Source of the DNA: Euryodendron excelsum
Taxonomy: Eukaryota; Streptophyta; Magnoliopsida; Ericales; Pentaphylacaceae
Reading direction: 5' to 3'
Assembly (NCBI GenBank): GCA_033060915.1
Contig: CM065377.1
Span: 33,111,183 to 33,175,182, forward strand
Length of the DNA stretch: 64,000 bases
Shown here piece by piece: positions 35,801-46,280 of the stretch (position 1 is the first letter of the stretch; every line of letters starts with the position of its first letter). Made by a program: the position numbers and the translations under genes. Under the pieces are notes generated by a model. The model was not told the origin of the DNA and did not search any database. It was given only the letters and a program-made list of their open reading frames with translations.

Positions 35801-36497
35801 AAGCCCATTTCAAAGTTTTAACTCTTTCGGACTCTTGTCTGAACTACGATTGACCTGATCCTCTTTAAGGAGGTACATAAGCAACCATTTATAAGGTGCT
35901 GACACAACCTTTTTCAAATTCTCAATTTCATTTTTCCAACTCTAATCCTTCTTTCAAACTCTTTTTCAACTTTGTTTTCAAAAGTTTTTCTAAGTGGATA
36001 GCATTAAACATAGGTAACCAATGAGTAATAATTAGGTGAGTAAAAGGTTATTAGACATATAAGTACTGCAAGGGCGGGTAGGGTGATAGTCTTAGGACAT
36101 CTTCCCTACACGTAACCAATCTCCAGACTTAAGAATTTCTGTTTCAAAGACTAAAACTGAAGTCAATTTTCAAAAGGGCCATCCAACATTTTTACGGTTG
36201 TCAAACAACCCTACCTTCTAAAACCCTCTCATGAGGACGTTTTTTAAAAGTATTTCCAAAACCTAAGTTTAACCCTCGGGTTTTACTTGGTGTAGATGAC
36301 CTAACACATCTTTAAATATGTTAGATGGCGACTTCAAAAACCTTTTCAAAAAGCCCTAGTCAATTCCATTTTAAAAATTCAAACATCATCGCATTCGTCT
36401 TTCTAGGAGGACCAATTCTAATGAGAGAGAACCGTACCAAATTCCCACCCCCAGGCCAAGAGGAGAAGGGCCCGGTGTTCGAAAACGGGGCATGACA

Positions 36498-36812
36498 AGG
36501 CTGATATGCACAACTGTGCCTGCTGGATGAAAAACGGTTAGCCGCTATCTACCATGCGCAATGCTACAAAAGAAGGTTAACCAAAGCATTTCACAAGAAA
36601 GTAAGACCCCAAATCTTCCAGGTTGGGGACTTAGTGCTAAAAAAGATTTTTCCGAATAAAAAGAAGCCTGGGGAAAGTTTGCTCCAAACTATAAGGGGCC
36701 CTTCACAGTCAAGAAGGTCCTAACAGGAGGGGCACTTATCCTAGCAGAAATGGACAGACAAGAATTTCCCAACCCTTTGAACTCAGATGCAGTCAAACGT
36801 TACTTTGTATGA
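36498..36812 (+). pseudogene. C-terminal end of a Tat-like pol (integrase C-terminus)
   Basis: The translation gives HAQCYKRRLTKAFHKKVRPQ, FQVGDLVLKK, then after a one-base frameshift near 36670 GKFAPNYKGPFTVKKVL, GGALILAEMD and a stop at 36810. This is the usual end of Gypsy polyproteins of the Tat lineage (VKPR.F..GDLVL, GPF.VKKVL..GAL.L..MDG). The region 5' of it is interrupted by the LTR ending at 36497. Only the last 100 or so residues survive. Confidence 0.85.
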
Positions 36813-38164
36813 ATTAAGAGCTCATGCTTTCTCTTGAGCGGCAAGGAAGTCCATTGAAATAATGGAAGGCCTGTGAATTTTTCTTTTATAAAAAAAATAT
36901 TTTTCATTCTTCTCAAATGAATCATCAAAATTCTTGTAAAGAACTCACGGATACTAAGCAGGTTAAATTGATATGATGAGAGGCCATCGATTCTTTTCAC
37001 CCTATACACAACATCCCTTGCTAAAGCCCATTTTGAGCCAATTACACTCCTTTGACAAACTTGACCTACCAATTATCACCCATAAAGGGTGAAAGCAAAA
37101 TTAAGGAGAGAAAGGACCAATGAATGAAATAAGGATCCCAAAATTATCATGATTAACAAGGCTGGAGCAGAGAAAAGAAAAATAAACAATGACTCAGCAA
37201 AAGTTGGCATAAAAAAAAATCCCAGCACCAAAATAGTGGAAATTTTACACGAAGATAGAAAAGAAGAAGGAAGAGAGGAGAGATTCGAAAGTGATCACAA
37301 GTCATAAGTAAACATTGAAAAAGTGGAATACTTTCTTTCCTTCAATAACCCCATAACCTAACCTACATTACAACCCAAATTAAAGCTCTCTTTGATCAAT
37401 GAAAACTACTTAGTCTAAACTGAGTCTAACACAAGAAGGATGATAATTTTTTAAAATAACCTTTATGAGAAAACACTTAAAACATCCAAGTCTTCATTCC
37501 TCACATAGATCCTTCCCGAATTACAAGAGAATTCCTAGTTGCTGGAAAAAAAAAACAAAGGAGTGTGACCCCAAGGGCACGGCAAAAACTCAAAAGAGCG
37601 TCACGAGTAAAAAGATGGAGGCATGGCAAGATATAAACCTGTCGGTCTGGTGAAAAACCGTAAGGGCACCAAGATGCAAAAATGACAAAGTTGGGATTGG
37701 TGAAAACCCACAAGGGTGCCAATCACAAAAATAGCTTCAAACAAATACATATCCTTCTCTTTCCTTCTCTGGTTTATCTCAACAAACGGGTAAACAGTTC
37801 CCAGGTCATGGCAAGAAAAAACAGGGGAGAAAATCACAATTGTCAACAAAGGTATTCTTTTAAAATCAATGGGCCAGGAAGAAGGAATAATACGGGCCCC
37901 CGCTAAAAACATCTCAATGAGAATCCCATCCTAGGGAAGTAATTCTTGTCCCATAGATGTGATTGTTGCAATAACGTATGTTTAAACTAACAAAGCAGTG
38001 TAGGAGCAAACAAGATGGTGATATTCCCTGAAAAGAAGGTAAATTTCATTACAACAAAATCAGGAAATCCCAAAAGAAAATCTATATATCTTCGAGCAAG
38101 CAAGCTGCAGTACAAACAAAAAAGAAAAAGGAAAGGAGAAAAGAAAATACTACATCAAGAGCGG
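36813..38164 (+). other. Non-coding Tat-like element sequence between pol and antisense ORF
   Basis: No supported gene. The spacer separates the pol stop from the 3' end of the antisense ORF. A duplicated phrase (GGTGAAAAACCGTAAGGGCACC and GGTGAAAACCCACAAGGGTGCC in part) occurs at about 37648-37720. Confidence 0.5.
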
Positions 38165-39066
38165 CGGGCCATAACATAAGGGTTTACGTCCTCGTCCGAT
38201 GAGTCATCATCTGAACTTCTGATGCCAAGACCCATAGGACCAGGGCTAACAGATGAAGGACCAGCCTCGCTGAGTGGTGGTGTCACCAACCTCTCTCCAA
38301 AAGGGTCGGTATTGGCAGATCCCCCAAAGGATGTAGTCGATAGCTGACCCAGTCTATGACACCAGCATCGGTCAACAAGATGAGCCCCTTCCTATGAAAT
38401 GGCATGTACCATGTCCCTCAGTAAAGCTATGAACTCATCCCGAGGGTCGGCCCCTACTAAATAAAGAGTGTCTCGGGGCCCCCGAGGGCGCCTAAGCCCC
38501 CAAGAAACATCGGCCGAAAGGCAGTCTCTCATCCCAGGAGCCACCTCAAGCTGCCCTTCCAAATCACTCACCCGTCTCCTGTTGGCCTCCAATAGAGCCT
38601 CCAACTCATCTAGCCAGGCGCAATAAAGTCTCCGGTGATGTCTCACCCTGATGGTAGCAATAGCTAAAAGATTAACATATCCCACTAGGGGTAAGGGAGA
38701 CTTTGGGAGAGGATCTCTAACCGTGGAATTTCCCAAAACATAGATCTGAAACCATCTATAATAATCAGTAGTGGCTATCGAAATAAAGGAGAATGGACCA
38801 TCCGAGTTGTCGTGCACCGCCAAAGTCAATCACAACCACGTCAACTCGATCATCAAACCTCTCAGCACATCATCACCAAAATAAATTTGATATTCTGTTG
38901 CCATGGCTGTATATGGGACGTCTTGTGTTTGGCCCAGCTGACGAAGAACTCGAATACCAAAAAAGGGGACAACACCCCTCAAGCAGATCAAAAGGATAAA
39001 AACCCGGTCAGAAGTCTGTACCCTCAACGAGTCAACATTACACAAACCCACAAACCACTGGACCAA
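38165..39066 (-). pseudogene. Antisense ORF of a Tat-like element, plant-mobile-domain-like
   Basis: Read on the minus strand, 39066-38830 gives IRVLRQLGQTQDVP and YQIYFGDDV, and 38829-38392 continues with DYYRWFQIYV, a coiled-coil-like LDELEALLEANRRRVSDLEG and a Pro/Arg/Gly-rich part. After a stop it ends with an acidic tail (SDDDSSDEDVNPYVMARRS, stop near 38165). The RxLRQLGxxQDxP pattern is typical of plant mobile domain proteins carried antisense between pol and 3' LTR in some Tat-lineage elements. A stop at 38830 and another near 38392 break it. The function in the element is unknown. Confidence 0.6.
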
Positions 39067-39229
39067 ATCAGATCTCCTTGTTTAAAGGAATGCCATCCAC
39101 GTCATGTAAGAATTAGGGTAGTCACACCATCTATGATCTCCTACTGAAACCTCACCAAGGCACTGATAGGGTCGACCTCTGGATACCATATATGACAAGT
39201 GATGTGGTGAATAAATAGCTTCAAAAGCC
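39067..39229 (+). other. Short spacer before the truncated LTR
   Basis: Antisense-ORF upstream sequence with no other feature seen. Confidence 0.4.
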
Positions 39230-40300
39230 CTATTTCAAAAGGTTTCTAAAGGTTTTTCAAGATTTTTCCTCAAAAAGTTCTATTTTAAAATTTTAAACCG
39301 GTTTCTCAAGCTTTCTCCTTCAAAAGCCCTATTTCAAAAGGTTTCTAAATGTTTTTCGAGCTTTTTTCCTTAAAAAGTTCTATTTTAAACCAGTTTTTCG
39401 GGCTCTCTCCTTCAAAAGCCCTGTTTCAAAAGGTTTCTAAAGGCCAAAGGCCTATTTTTCATCGGGCCCTTGCCCGAACTACAAATGACCTGATTCTCGC
39501 CAAATGAGCTATGTAGACAACCTAAAATGGTGCGGTCATAACTTTTATTTCAACCCAAGTTCTCTTTTCAAAAGCTTCTATTAATTTAAAATATTTATCT
39601 CAAATCCCTTTAAAATTTTCATGTTTTCAAACATCTTTTTTTAAAAACATGCATCATGCATCATTTATCCAAAAAGTGATGATCAAACCCATTTTTCAAA
39701 ATTCTAAAGTGGATATTAAGTGGACCTATTAACCTATTATTTAACTGAGTAAATTAAGGGTGATTAAAAATTTAGGTACCGAAAGGGTGGGGTAGGGTGA
39801 TGATCTTAGGATATCTTCTTTACACATAACCAATCCTCGGACCATAAATTTCTATTTCGAAGACCAAAATCGAAGTAACGTTTTTAAAAGGGCTTTCAAA
39901 AAGGTATTAAGACCTCTTTTTCAAAACCTTCCTTAAAAAGGACAATTTCAAAACCTTTTTTGAAAAACCTAACTTTAGTCTTCATAGTATACTTAGTTTT
40001 AGGTGGCCTAATACATCTTTAACTATATTAGGTGGCGACTCCCATTCAAAAGGGTATTAAGACCTCTTTTCAAAAACTTCCTTAAAAAGGACATTTTCAA
40101 AACCTTTTTTGAAAAACCTAACTTTATTCTTCATATTACACTTAATTTTAAGTGGCCTAACACATCTTTAACTATGTTAGGTGGTGACTCCCATTTTTTT
40201 CAAAAAGTCGTTAAATCAAATCAAGTTTTTCAAGTTCAAACCTAGTCGCACTCGTCCTTCTAGGAGAATGAGTTCTAACAAGAGAGTATTGTGTTTTTTT
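39230..40300 (+). repeat. Truncated Tat-like LTR, 3' part, preceded by UTR repeats
   Basis: 39230-39440 has the CCTCAAAAAGTTCTATTTTAA-type repeats also seen at 31130-31620. From about 39460 the LTR tail is present (CCCGAACTACAAATGACCTG, AAGGGTGGGGTAGGGTGATG, CACTCGTCCTTCTAGGAG). The block with TAGGTGGCGACTCCCAT is duplicated in tandem (about 39885-40050 and 40045-40200). The LTR end is missing; a different LTR begins at 40304. Confidence 0.75.
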
Positions 40301-40303
40301 TTC

Positions 40304-41219
40304 TGAGTCAATAGGGCTTGGTTCAAAAATCAGGGTCGACTCCTCGTTTATCAAGAGCTAAAACATTTGGACAGAGCCTTGTTGAAATTTGGTAAAAATC
40401 AAAAAGGGTCGACGCTTATTCCTTAATGGTTGAAACATTTGAACAGAGAGTTGAGGATGTTGGCACCAGAACAAAAAGGGTCAACTCCTTTAGAAAAAGA
40501 GTCGACACATTGGCTGTAATGGCTAGTTTTTCAAACGGTTTGTCAACGCTTTTTTGTGTTTAATGCACTCCTAACCACCACCAACGGTTATAATCATTTC
40601 AAGACTATATATACAAAATCCCCACAGCATTTATATATAAGCAACCAAGATTATAAGTGCTGAATCAAATTTTAAAGCTGAGAAAATCTAAGCCCTAACT
40701 ACTATATCCCTTTTGATAAGTGATTGGGGTTATTCATTGAGCTACATCAGCTTATCTACTATTGTTAAGAGTTACTCATTGTATAAACCTCATTTATTTT
40801 ATTTAGGTGAGTTTGTAAACTTGGGAGTTTGAGTGGTCTTAGCAAAAATACATGTAAGTTTGAGTAAAGCTTGGACAAAATCATTTACGCCTTTAAAAAC
40901 TTGGGAAGTGCTCTTGTAAAAAATGAGTTAGGCACATGGGCAACTAGCACCTATTGTGTAAAGAAGTTTTTGCATAGTGAAAGGCTTTCAAGGGGATCTT
41001 GGGGGTGAGGACGTAAGTCACGCATTGTAACTGAATCTCGGTAGATCTTAATATTCATTATGCTATGTTTTATTTCCTTGCACTTTATCACCTGCTTAAA
41101 TTATTCATACTTTGCTAAATTACTATTCCATTAATTATTTAGTTTTTAATTTCATTATTTGCTATTATTTTTTAGAAACTCAATTCATCCTCCTCTTGGG
41201 TTGCATATTCAGGCCAACA
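40304..41219 (+). mobile_element. Copia-like LTR, about 916 bp
   Basis: It starts TGAGTCAATAGGG and ends AATTCATCCTCCTCTTGGG...GGCCAACA, the ending common in plant Copia LTRs. Repeated GGGTCGACTC and GTCGACAC words occupy the first 220 bases, and TATATATA near 40609 and TATATATAAG near 40634 mark a promoter. No matching target duplication was seen, so the ends are approximate and the element may be truncated. Confidence 0.5.
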
Positions 41220-42504
41220 CAATAAAAAATGGTCACACTTCATATGATTAAAAAAATCATAGTACACACCATACTACAAAGTAAAAGAAAATAGTAATTT
41301 TCTTAATATTGTTATCCAAACTATGCTTGAAATTGTGTTACTATAAACAGAATTACAAAAACAGAAATTAAATAATGCCATCTTGTAGAATTTAAAATTG
41401 TAAATAGAATTTCTAAAATAGAATTCTAATTATTTCACTTGTAGAATTAAACATTCAAAAAGCAAATAATACCACTAGTACTATTACAAAAGTAGAAACA
41501 AATTTAGAAAAACTTACCAGAATTGAAGTTTCAATCTTTGCAAAAAATCAGAACACAAAATAAAGATCAAGGCAAGTGTTATACATTTTGTCCTTAGGAC
41601 AATTACGCCCCCCACAATGCTGCTAATAGTTTGAATTGGGTGTTTGTCTCCCTAGATACAATGATCATCACATACACAAATGAAGCACTGCAATCTGTGT
41701 GTTCTAATGAACTCTACTATGATTTATACTCTCTTGAACGATTTTTGAATATGCAGGAATGATATTTTGAATATGCAAAAAAACTGAAAAAACTTGTTAC
41801 CATATGAAATGCAAACAATGCAATGAATTTATAGACACTAAGTGTCTATTTTGAATCAACACCAACCAAATAGTTCCTTCCCAATGGTTACAACCTTTTA
41901 ATTTAAAATAAAAAATTCAAATTTTGGCACAAAAGGAACCTAGTTCAAGACAGAACGAGCGACACGCGTGGTGGACCCTTAGTTGGGTAGGTCTTCCCCA
42001 TCCACAAAATTGGAGTGCCCCTTAGAGCCCAAACCTTACTCTAAGGTAAGGATATATAGACCCAATGATGAATTCATCTTCAATCAATGTGGGACAAGAA
42101 CATTTAACCCAAATATAACATGGTCAAATTGGTCTTTTTTATAGCCAATATCTCATTCAATCTTTCATGAATTTGAGCAAGTTAATACTTGCGATTAATC
42201 TACTCATGGAGGTTAACTCATAGTACCATGGACCCACACCAAAGTATAAGTGGGTCCCATATTTATAAAGGCTCAAATGTGACACAAAAGTCACAATTTT
42301 CCAACAATTTGTTATAGGCATATTCTACAATGAGTCTAATTTCTAACGGCACTGAAATCACAAGAAATTAAATGTAGAACTTAATATGTGGTTAAATTAA
42401 AACACTGTGTTCAAATTCAACACACCTATAAAAAAAAAAATTAACATAACTTTCTCACATTATAACCAAATAAAGCCTACAACATATCAGAATAAAGGTA
42501 AGAC
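41220..42504. other. AT-rich DNA without a recognisable gene
   Basis: Probably old retrotransposon sequence in minus orientation. No domain or terminal repeat could be assigned. Confidence 0.4.
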
Positions 42505-43808
42505 TGTCACACCCCAAAATTTGGGGGTGATTTATACAAAAAATAAAGTAATTTTAACAAAATAAAATAATATTCCCAATTGTTTTAAAAAAATAGATAA
42601 CGTCCAATTTAAATAAAAATTCAAAAGTACAACAGAGCAACTACACATCACTCAACTACCAATAATCGAATTTCCAAAATTTCCAAATACAACCAGAATA
42701 CAGAATAAAATACAAGCTCTCATAATACTGATGAAATAACAATAGAAAAAATCTAGCTAATTTCTAACAACTCTTCCAAGCAATAAATCCGTTTTGATTA
42801 AATTTATACATGCTTTCCATCTGAATTATCAACTATAAAATCTAGAGGAGTGTGAGTGTGCACCCCATAGTTTGAAACATCCAACATAGAACAACGGATA
42901 ACATACAAGCAGGACATAGGCATGTGAACAATATACAACAGCAATGCAATATAAATGCAATGCATATGATAATCTCATTCTTACTTTAACGCGATAATAG
43001 TCTTCTTATTCTTTTATTCAAGTCCCTAATTATTTATTCTGCTCAATGCCATATCATCTCGTTGTCCAATACATCTTTTAACTTTCATATTTTCTTACTC
43101 ACTGGCATAAATCAATTTGCGAAAAATAATGGCTTTCAAAGCTCTAATCTATGGTGCCATCCACCATCCCTGTTTTCAGAACTTTCATTTGTGATACGAG
43201 TGAACCAACACGCCTCTGAGGATGCTAAACACGCTTGGCCAAGACTCAATTTTGGACTTTTCACCATAGGGAGAAATAATACTTATTACATTATAATTTC
43301 CAATATTCGTCAATCATCTTCAATATAATTTTCATCTTTACAGATGATATACTTTATCATTCACTCTCATGCAATAACAAATGCACGCTATCAGAACTCC
43401 GTTATGTGCATGCGGCTCAATGTAATGTATGTGTCAATAACAATAATATTCAAAATGAGAATATTCAACAAAGCATTGGATTATCAAAATAACATTAATA
43501 CAAGAATCATGGCATTGTAACTATGAGCAACAATAATCTTATCCAGCAATCACAAAGAATAAGAGTATTGTCACCACAAATTCTAGGTACACTACATGTA
43601 CTTAAAATGCCAATAACATCATTTCATGCAACTAAAATCTAGAATATCATTCTATGAGATCCAATCCATTGGATTATTGAATTTTATAATGATAATCGAT
43701 TGACATACTAAACTTTTATAGCAATCCAATCATGTTTGACCGTTGAACCAACAAAACTGCTATTATGATCAATCATTCGCTACTGTTCTTGATCACCACT
43801 CTATGACA
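42505..43808 (-). repeat. Gypsy LTR fragment in minus orientation
   Basis: It starts TGTCACACCCCAAAATTTGG, the reverse complement of a common Gypsy LTR end, with a near-perfect dyad CACCCCAAA-AT-TTTGGGGGTG at about 42510-42530. No coding sequence is present. The other end was not located; the minisatellite from 43990 may be part of the same LTR. Confidence 0.45.
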
Positions 43809-43990
43809 ATTTTTTATTTATTTTTTATTGAAGAGCAACAAAAACTCAAATAGAAACATCAAAATTGCATTAATGGCACAAGAGCTTGAGGAACCTCTTC
43901 ATTCAAATGACTTCTTCAGCAAAATGAGCAGCTAATTTGGCAAGAGCATGCGCTACCTTATTTCCTTCCCGCTTCAGTTTTAAAATGATA
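43809..43990 (-). pseudogene. 5'-truncated LINE end with RNase H motif and A-rich tail
   Basis: On the minus strand the sequence reads KREGNKVAHALAKLAAHF and then a stop, the typical REGNKVAHALAK motif at the end of the RNase H domain of plant L1-like LINE ORF2. A short 3' UTR follows and then AATAAAAAATAAATAAAAAA, an A-rich tail. The insertion kept only about 180 bases. Target duplications were not clear. Confidence 0.7.
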
Positions 43991-44326
43991 TGTAAAGCCT
44001 ATTGGAAAAAATATCATGTTTGAAAGAACATTAAGACCTTAATAGAAAGAAGAAGAAGAAAAACATTCTCAAAACGTTAATGGAAAATATTCCAAAATAA
44101 TATTTAAAACATATTGAGCAAAATGAACATTCAAAAAGAACTAAAAACCTAGTGCAATAATATAACTTTCAAGGTAACACTTAAAGCCTAATGGCAACAA
44201 TTTAATGTTTTAACATGACATTTAATGCCAAATGGAAATGATATCATGTTTAAAATGAAATTTTAAAGCCTAATGACAAGCATAACTTGTTCAAAATGGT
44301 ATTTAAAACCTAATAGCAACATAGCA
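43991..44326 (+). repeat. Degenerate minisatellite, left part
   Basis: Units of about 50-55 bp contain TTCAAAATGACATTTAAAGCC and TAATGGCAACA with many changes. The array is interrupted by a MITE at 44336-45090 and resumes at about 45420-45740. Confidence 0.7.
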
Positions 44327-44335
44327 TATTCAAAA

Positions 44336-45090
44336 GGCAAATGCTAACATATGTCGTTAAAGCATATGTTAAGGAAAGAGTTAATGTAATAGTTTCTTTT
44401 GAAATACGAAATATTAACTCCTTAGCTTTAAATGATCTTTTTGAAAGAAAAAAAAAACCTAATTAATGAGGTGGTTGGTAACTTGGTATCTTATCAACAT
44501 TTATATTGTCTTATATTCTATACTAACTATTAAATACTCAATATACCCCTATTAAGTCTTATATATTTTTGTAATTTTTCTAATTAAAATATAATATAAA
44601 AATAAAATTAATTAGTAAAACATAAATTAATTTCACATCATACAAAACTGTCCTTCAAATACCTCTATGCTCCATGGGAATCAAAAGAGACAAAAAATAA
44701 ATTGTAATAATAAAATAAATAGGTGAATACAAATATAAAAGTTATGCATTTAAATATATAGTTGTAGGCAAATATCTTTGTTAGGATGAAAATTGAAAAA
44801 GTTATATTATGATCCTATAATTAAATAAATTTAATATTAAGGATAGGTTTAAAAAAAATTATTCATTAATACTAATGATGCTCAAGGGTAGTTTTGACAA
44901 CTCATAAGAATTTAATTTCTAATTCCTTCATTGATATGAGAGGTGTGTTGGGAAAAGAAAGTATTAAATAGTCTCTTATCTCAATAAGACCTCATAAATA
45001 AATATATTTATTGCAATTTGAAAATTGTAGAAAACTTATAGTATTAATTACACCTCAACATGTGCCCTTACGGCATATGTTAGCAGGACC
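44336..45090. mobile_element. MULE-type MITE, 755 bp, 9-bp duplication
   Basis: The left end (TGCTAACATATGTCGTTAAA from 44343) and the reverse complement of the right end (TGCTAACATATGCCGTAAGG) form inverted repeats of about 35 bp. Flanks TATTCAAAA (44327-44335) and TATTGAAAA (45091-45099) match at eight of nine bases, the size typical of Mutator-like elements. The inside is AT-rich and non-coding. Confidence 0.8.
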
Positions 45091-45099
45091 TATTGAAAA

Positions 45100-45419
45100 T
45101 GACATGTGATACTTATTAGCGTTGACAGAATTTAGAGCAGTTTCTTATCTATTTTAGCTAGTCACCTGGTAAACAAATTGTTTTTTAACACACTCCAATA
45201 AAGAAGACAAAAAACATGAGAGAGAATGAGATGGAGAGATTGATAAAATAATAGTATTTAAAATTTAAAGAGTTTAGAGAACCAAAGTGAAACTCTCTAA
45301 AATAGAGAGTCATACAGAGAGCTTGCGGAAGAGCCATTATTAAGATTTGACTCTTTAAAATTAATAGCTAACAGACCCATTTTAAAGAGCTTCTTGGAGA
45401 TACTCAATCTATTGGCAAG
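45100..45419. repeat. AT-rich segment with a MITE-like right end
   Basis: It contains GAGTTTAGAGAACC, AACTCTCTAAAATAGAGAGT (dyad, about 45282-45301) and ends near AAGAGCTTCTTGGAGATACTC, which resembles the GAGCATCTCCAAG terminus of common plant MITEs. The left terminus was not found. Confidence 0.4.
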
Positions 45420-45740
45420 CATAAAAAACATTCAAAATGACTTTGAAGCCTAATGGCTAACAACATATTTCAAAGTAAATGCCAAAATATTTCACTAATG
45501 GAAAACATACCATGCCCAAAATGTTGCTAAAAAAGCCGAAGGACAAAAATAACATGCTAAAATTGTCATTTCAAACCTAATGGAAACATGTTCAAAATGA
45601 CACTTAAATCCTAATGCCAAATGGAAAGCATTCAAAATGAGATATAAAAATTTTAAAAACTGAGATTTAAAGCCGGCCTAATGGTTAAAATAATAACATA
45701 TTCAAAATGACACTTATAGCCAATAACACACTAAACGTGA
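45420..45740 (+). repeat. Degenerate minisatellite, right part
   Basis: It continues the array of 43991-44326 (CATTCAAAATGACTTTGAAG, CCTAATGGCTAACA, CATTCAAAATGAG). Confidence 0.7.
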
Positions 45741-46280
45741 GATGCACTTATTTTTAAGAAAGTCCCTGTGCTATGCACTAATTCACTTCTAACTTTAGAA
45801 AACATGATTTCTGGATCCCATTTTAAAATCCTCCCAATTGGTTTACATTAATTCTTCATTAGGACAAAGGTGAGTGCCGACAATAAGCACATGGCAAAGT
45901 ATCAGCGGCATCTTTAAAGTGGACGCACATGGTGAAAAAGAGTTCCCATTTTCCACTTTTGGAGTTGGACCCAAGAAAGACGGCGGCTACGGATCTCAAG
46001 AACTATGCACAAGCATACCCTTTAATTAGTAAAGTCTCTCTTATCATCGATTAACTCCGTTCAACTAAAGTCTCTGTCCTTTCCCCCAAAATGACACAGA
46101 AAAACATCCCATTCTTTTTCTTAATTTTTTTTTAAAATTCTCAGCTAATAAGGAAACATAGATAGCAGTAATGCAAGGAAACTTCCTACAGCAGAGGAAT
46201 TCACTTTCACAACCGTGATCAAATCCTCATAAAATTTTAAGTAAAATTTTCAAAAGTCATTTTCAAAACACTTCAAAAAT
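45741..46280. other. Intergenic DNA without a gene
   Basis: No coding or structural signal that I can support. Confidence 0.5.

Larger units (their letters stand above)
32741..36497 (+). mobile_element. Tat/Retand-like LTR, probably 3' LTR, 3757 bp
   Basis: Its start (TATTAGCAACCC, with TG decayed to TA) and first 220 bases align with 21767 onward (GGTCCGACCGGA, GCGAGCCCGC, AAAATGATCGAAATGCCCCT). It ends GGGGCATGACA. It has palindromes (33950-34102), TATAAATA (34123-34130), tandem repeats (34690-35800) and the conserved tail. A polypurine tract lies just upstream, so it is the 3' LTR of an element whose body was mostly lost. Flanks ATAGC and AGGCT do not match, as expected for a 3' LTR whose partner is missing. 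Confidence 0.75.

Noticed and set aside
32736..36502. Solo LTR interpretation of the LTR at 32741-36497
   Set aside because: Flanks ATAGC and AGGCT do not match and a polypurine tract lies directly upstream, so a 3' LTR is more likely.
42500..45980. Complete minus-strand LTR with duplication AAGAC
   Set aside because: A second AAGAC exists near 45974, but no LTR terminus adjoins it.
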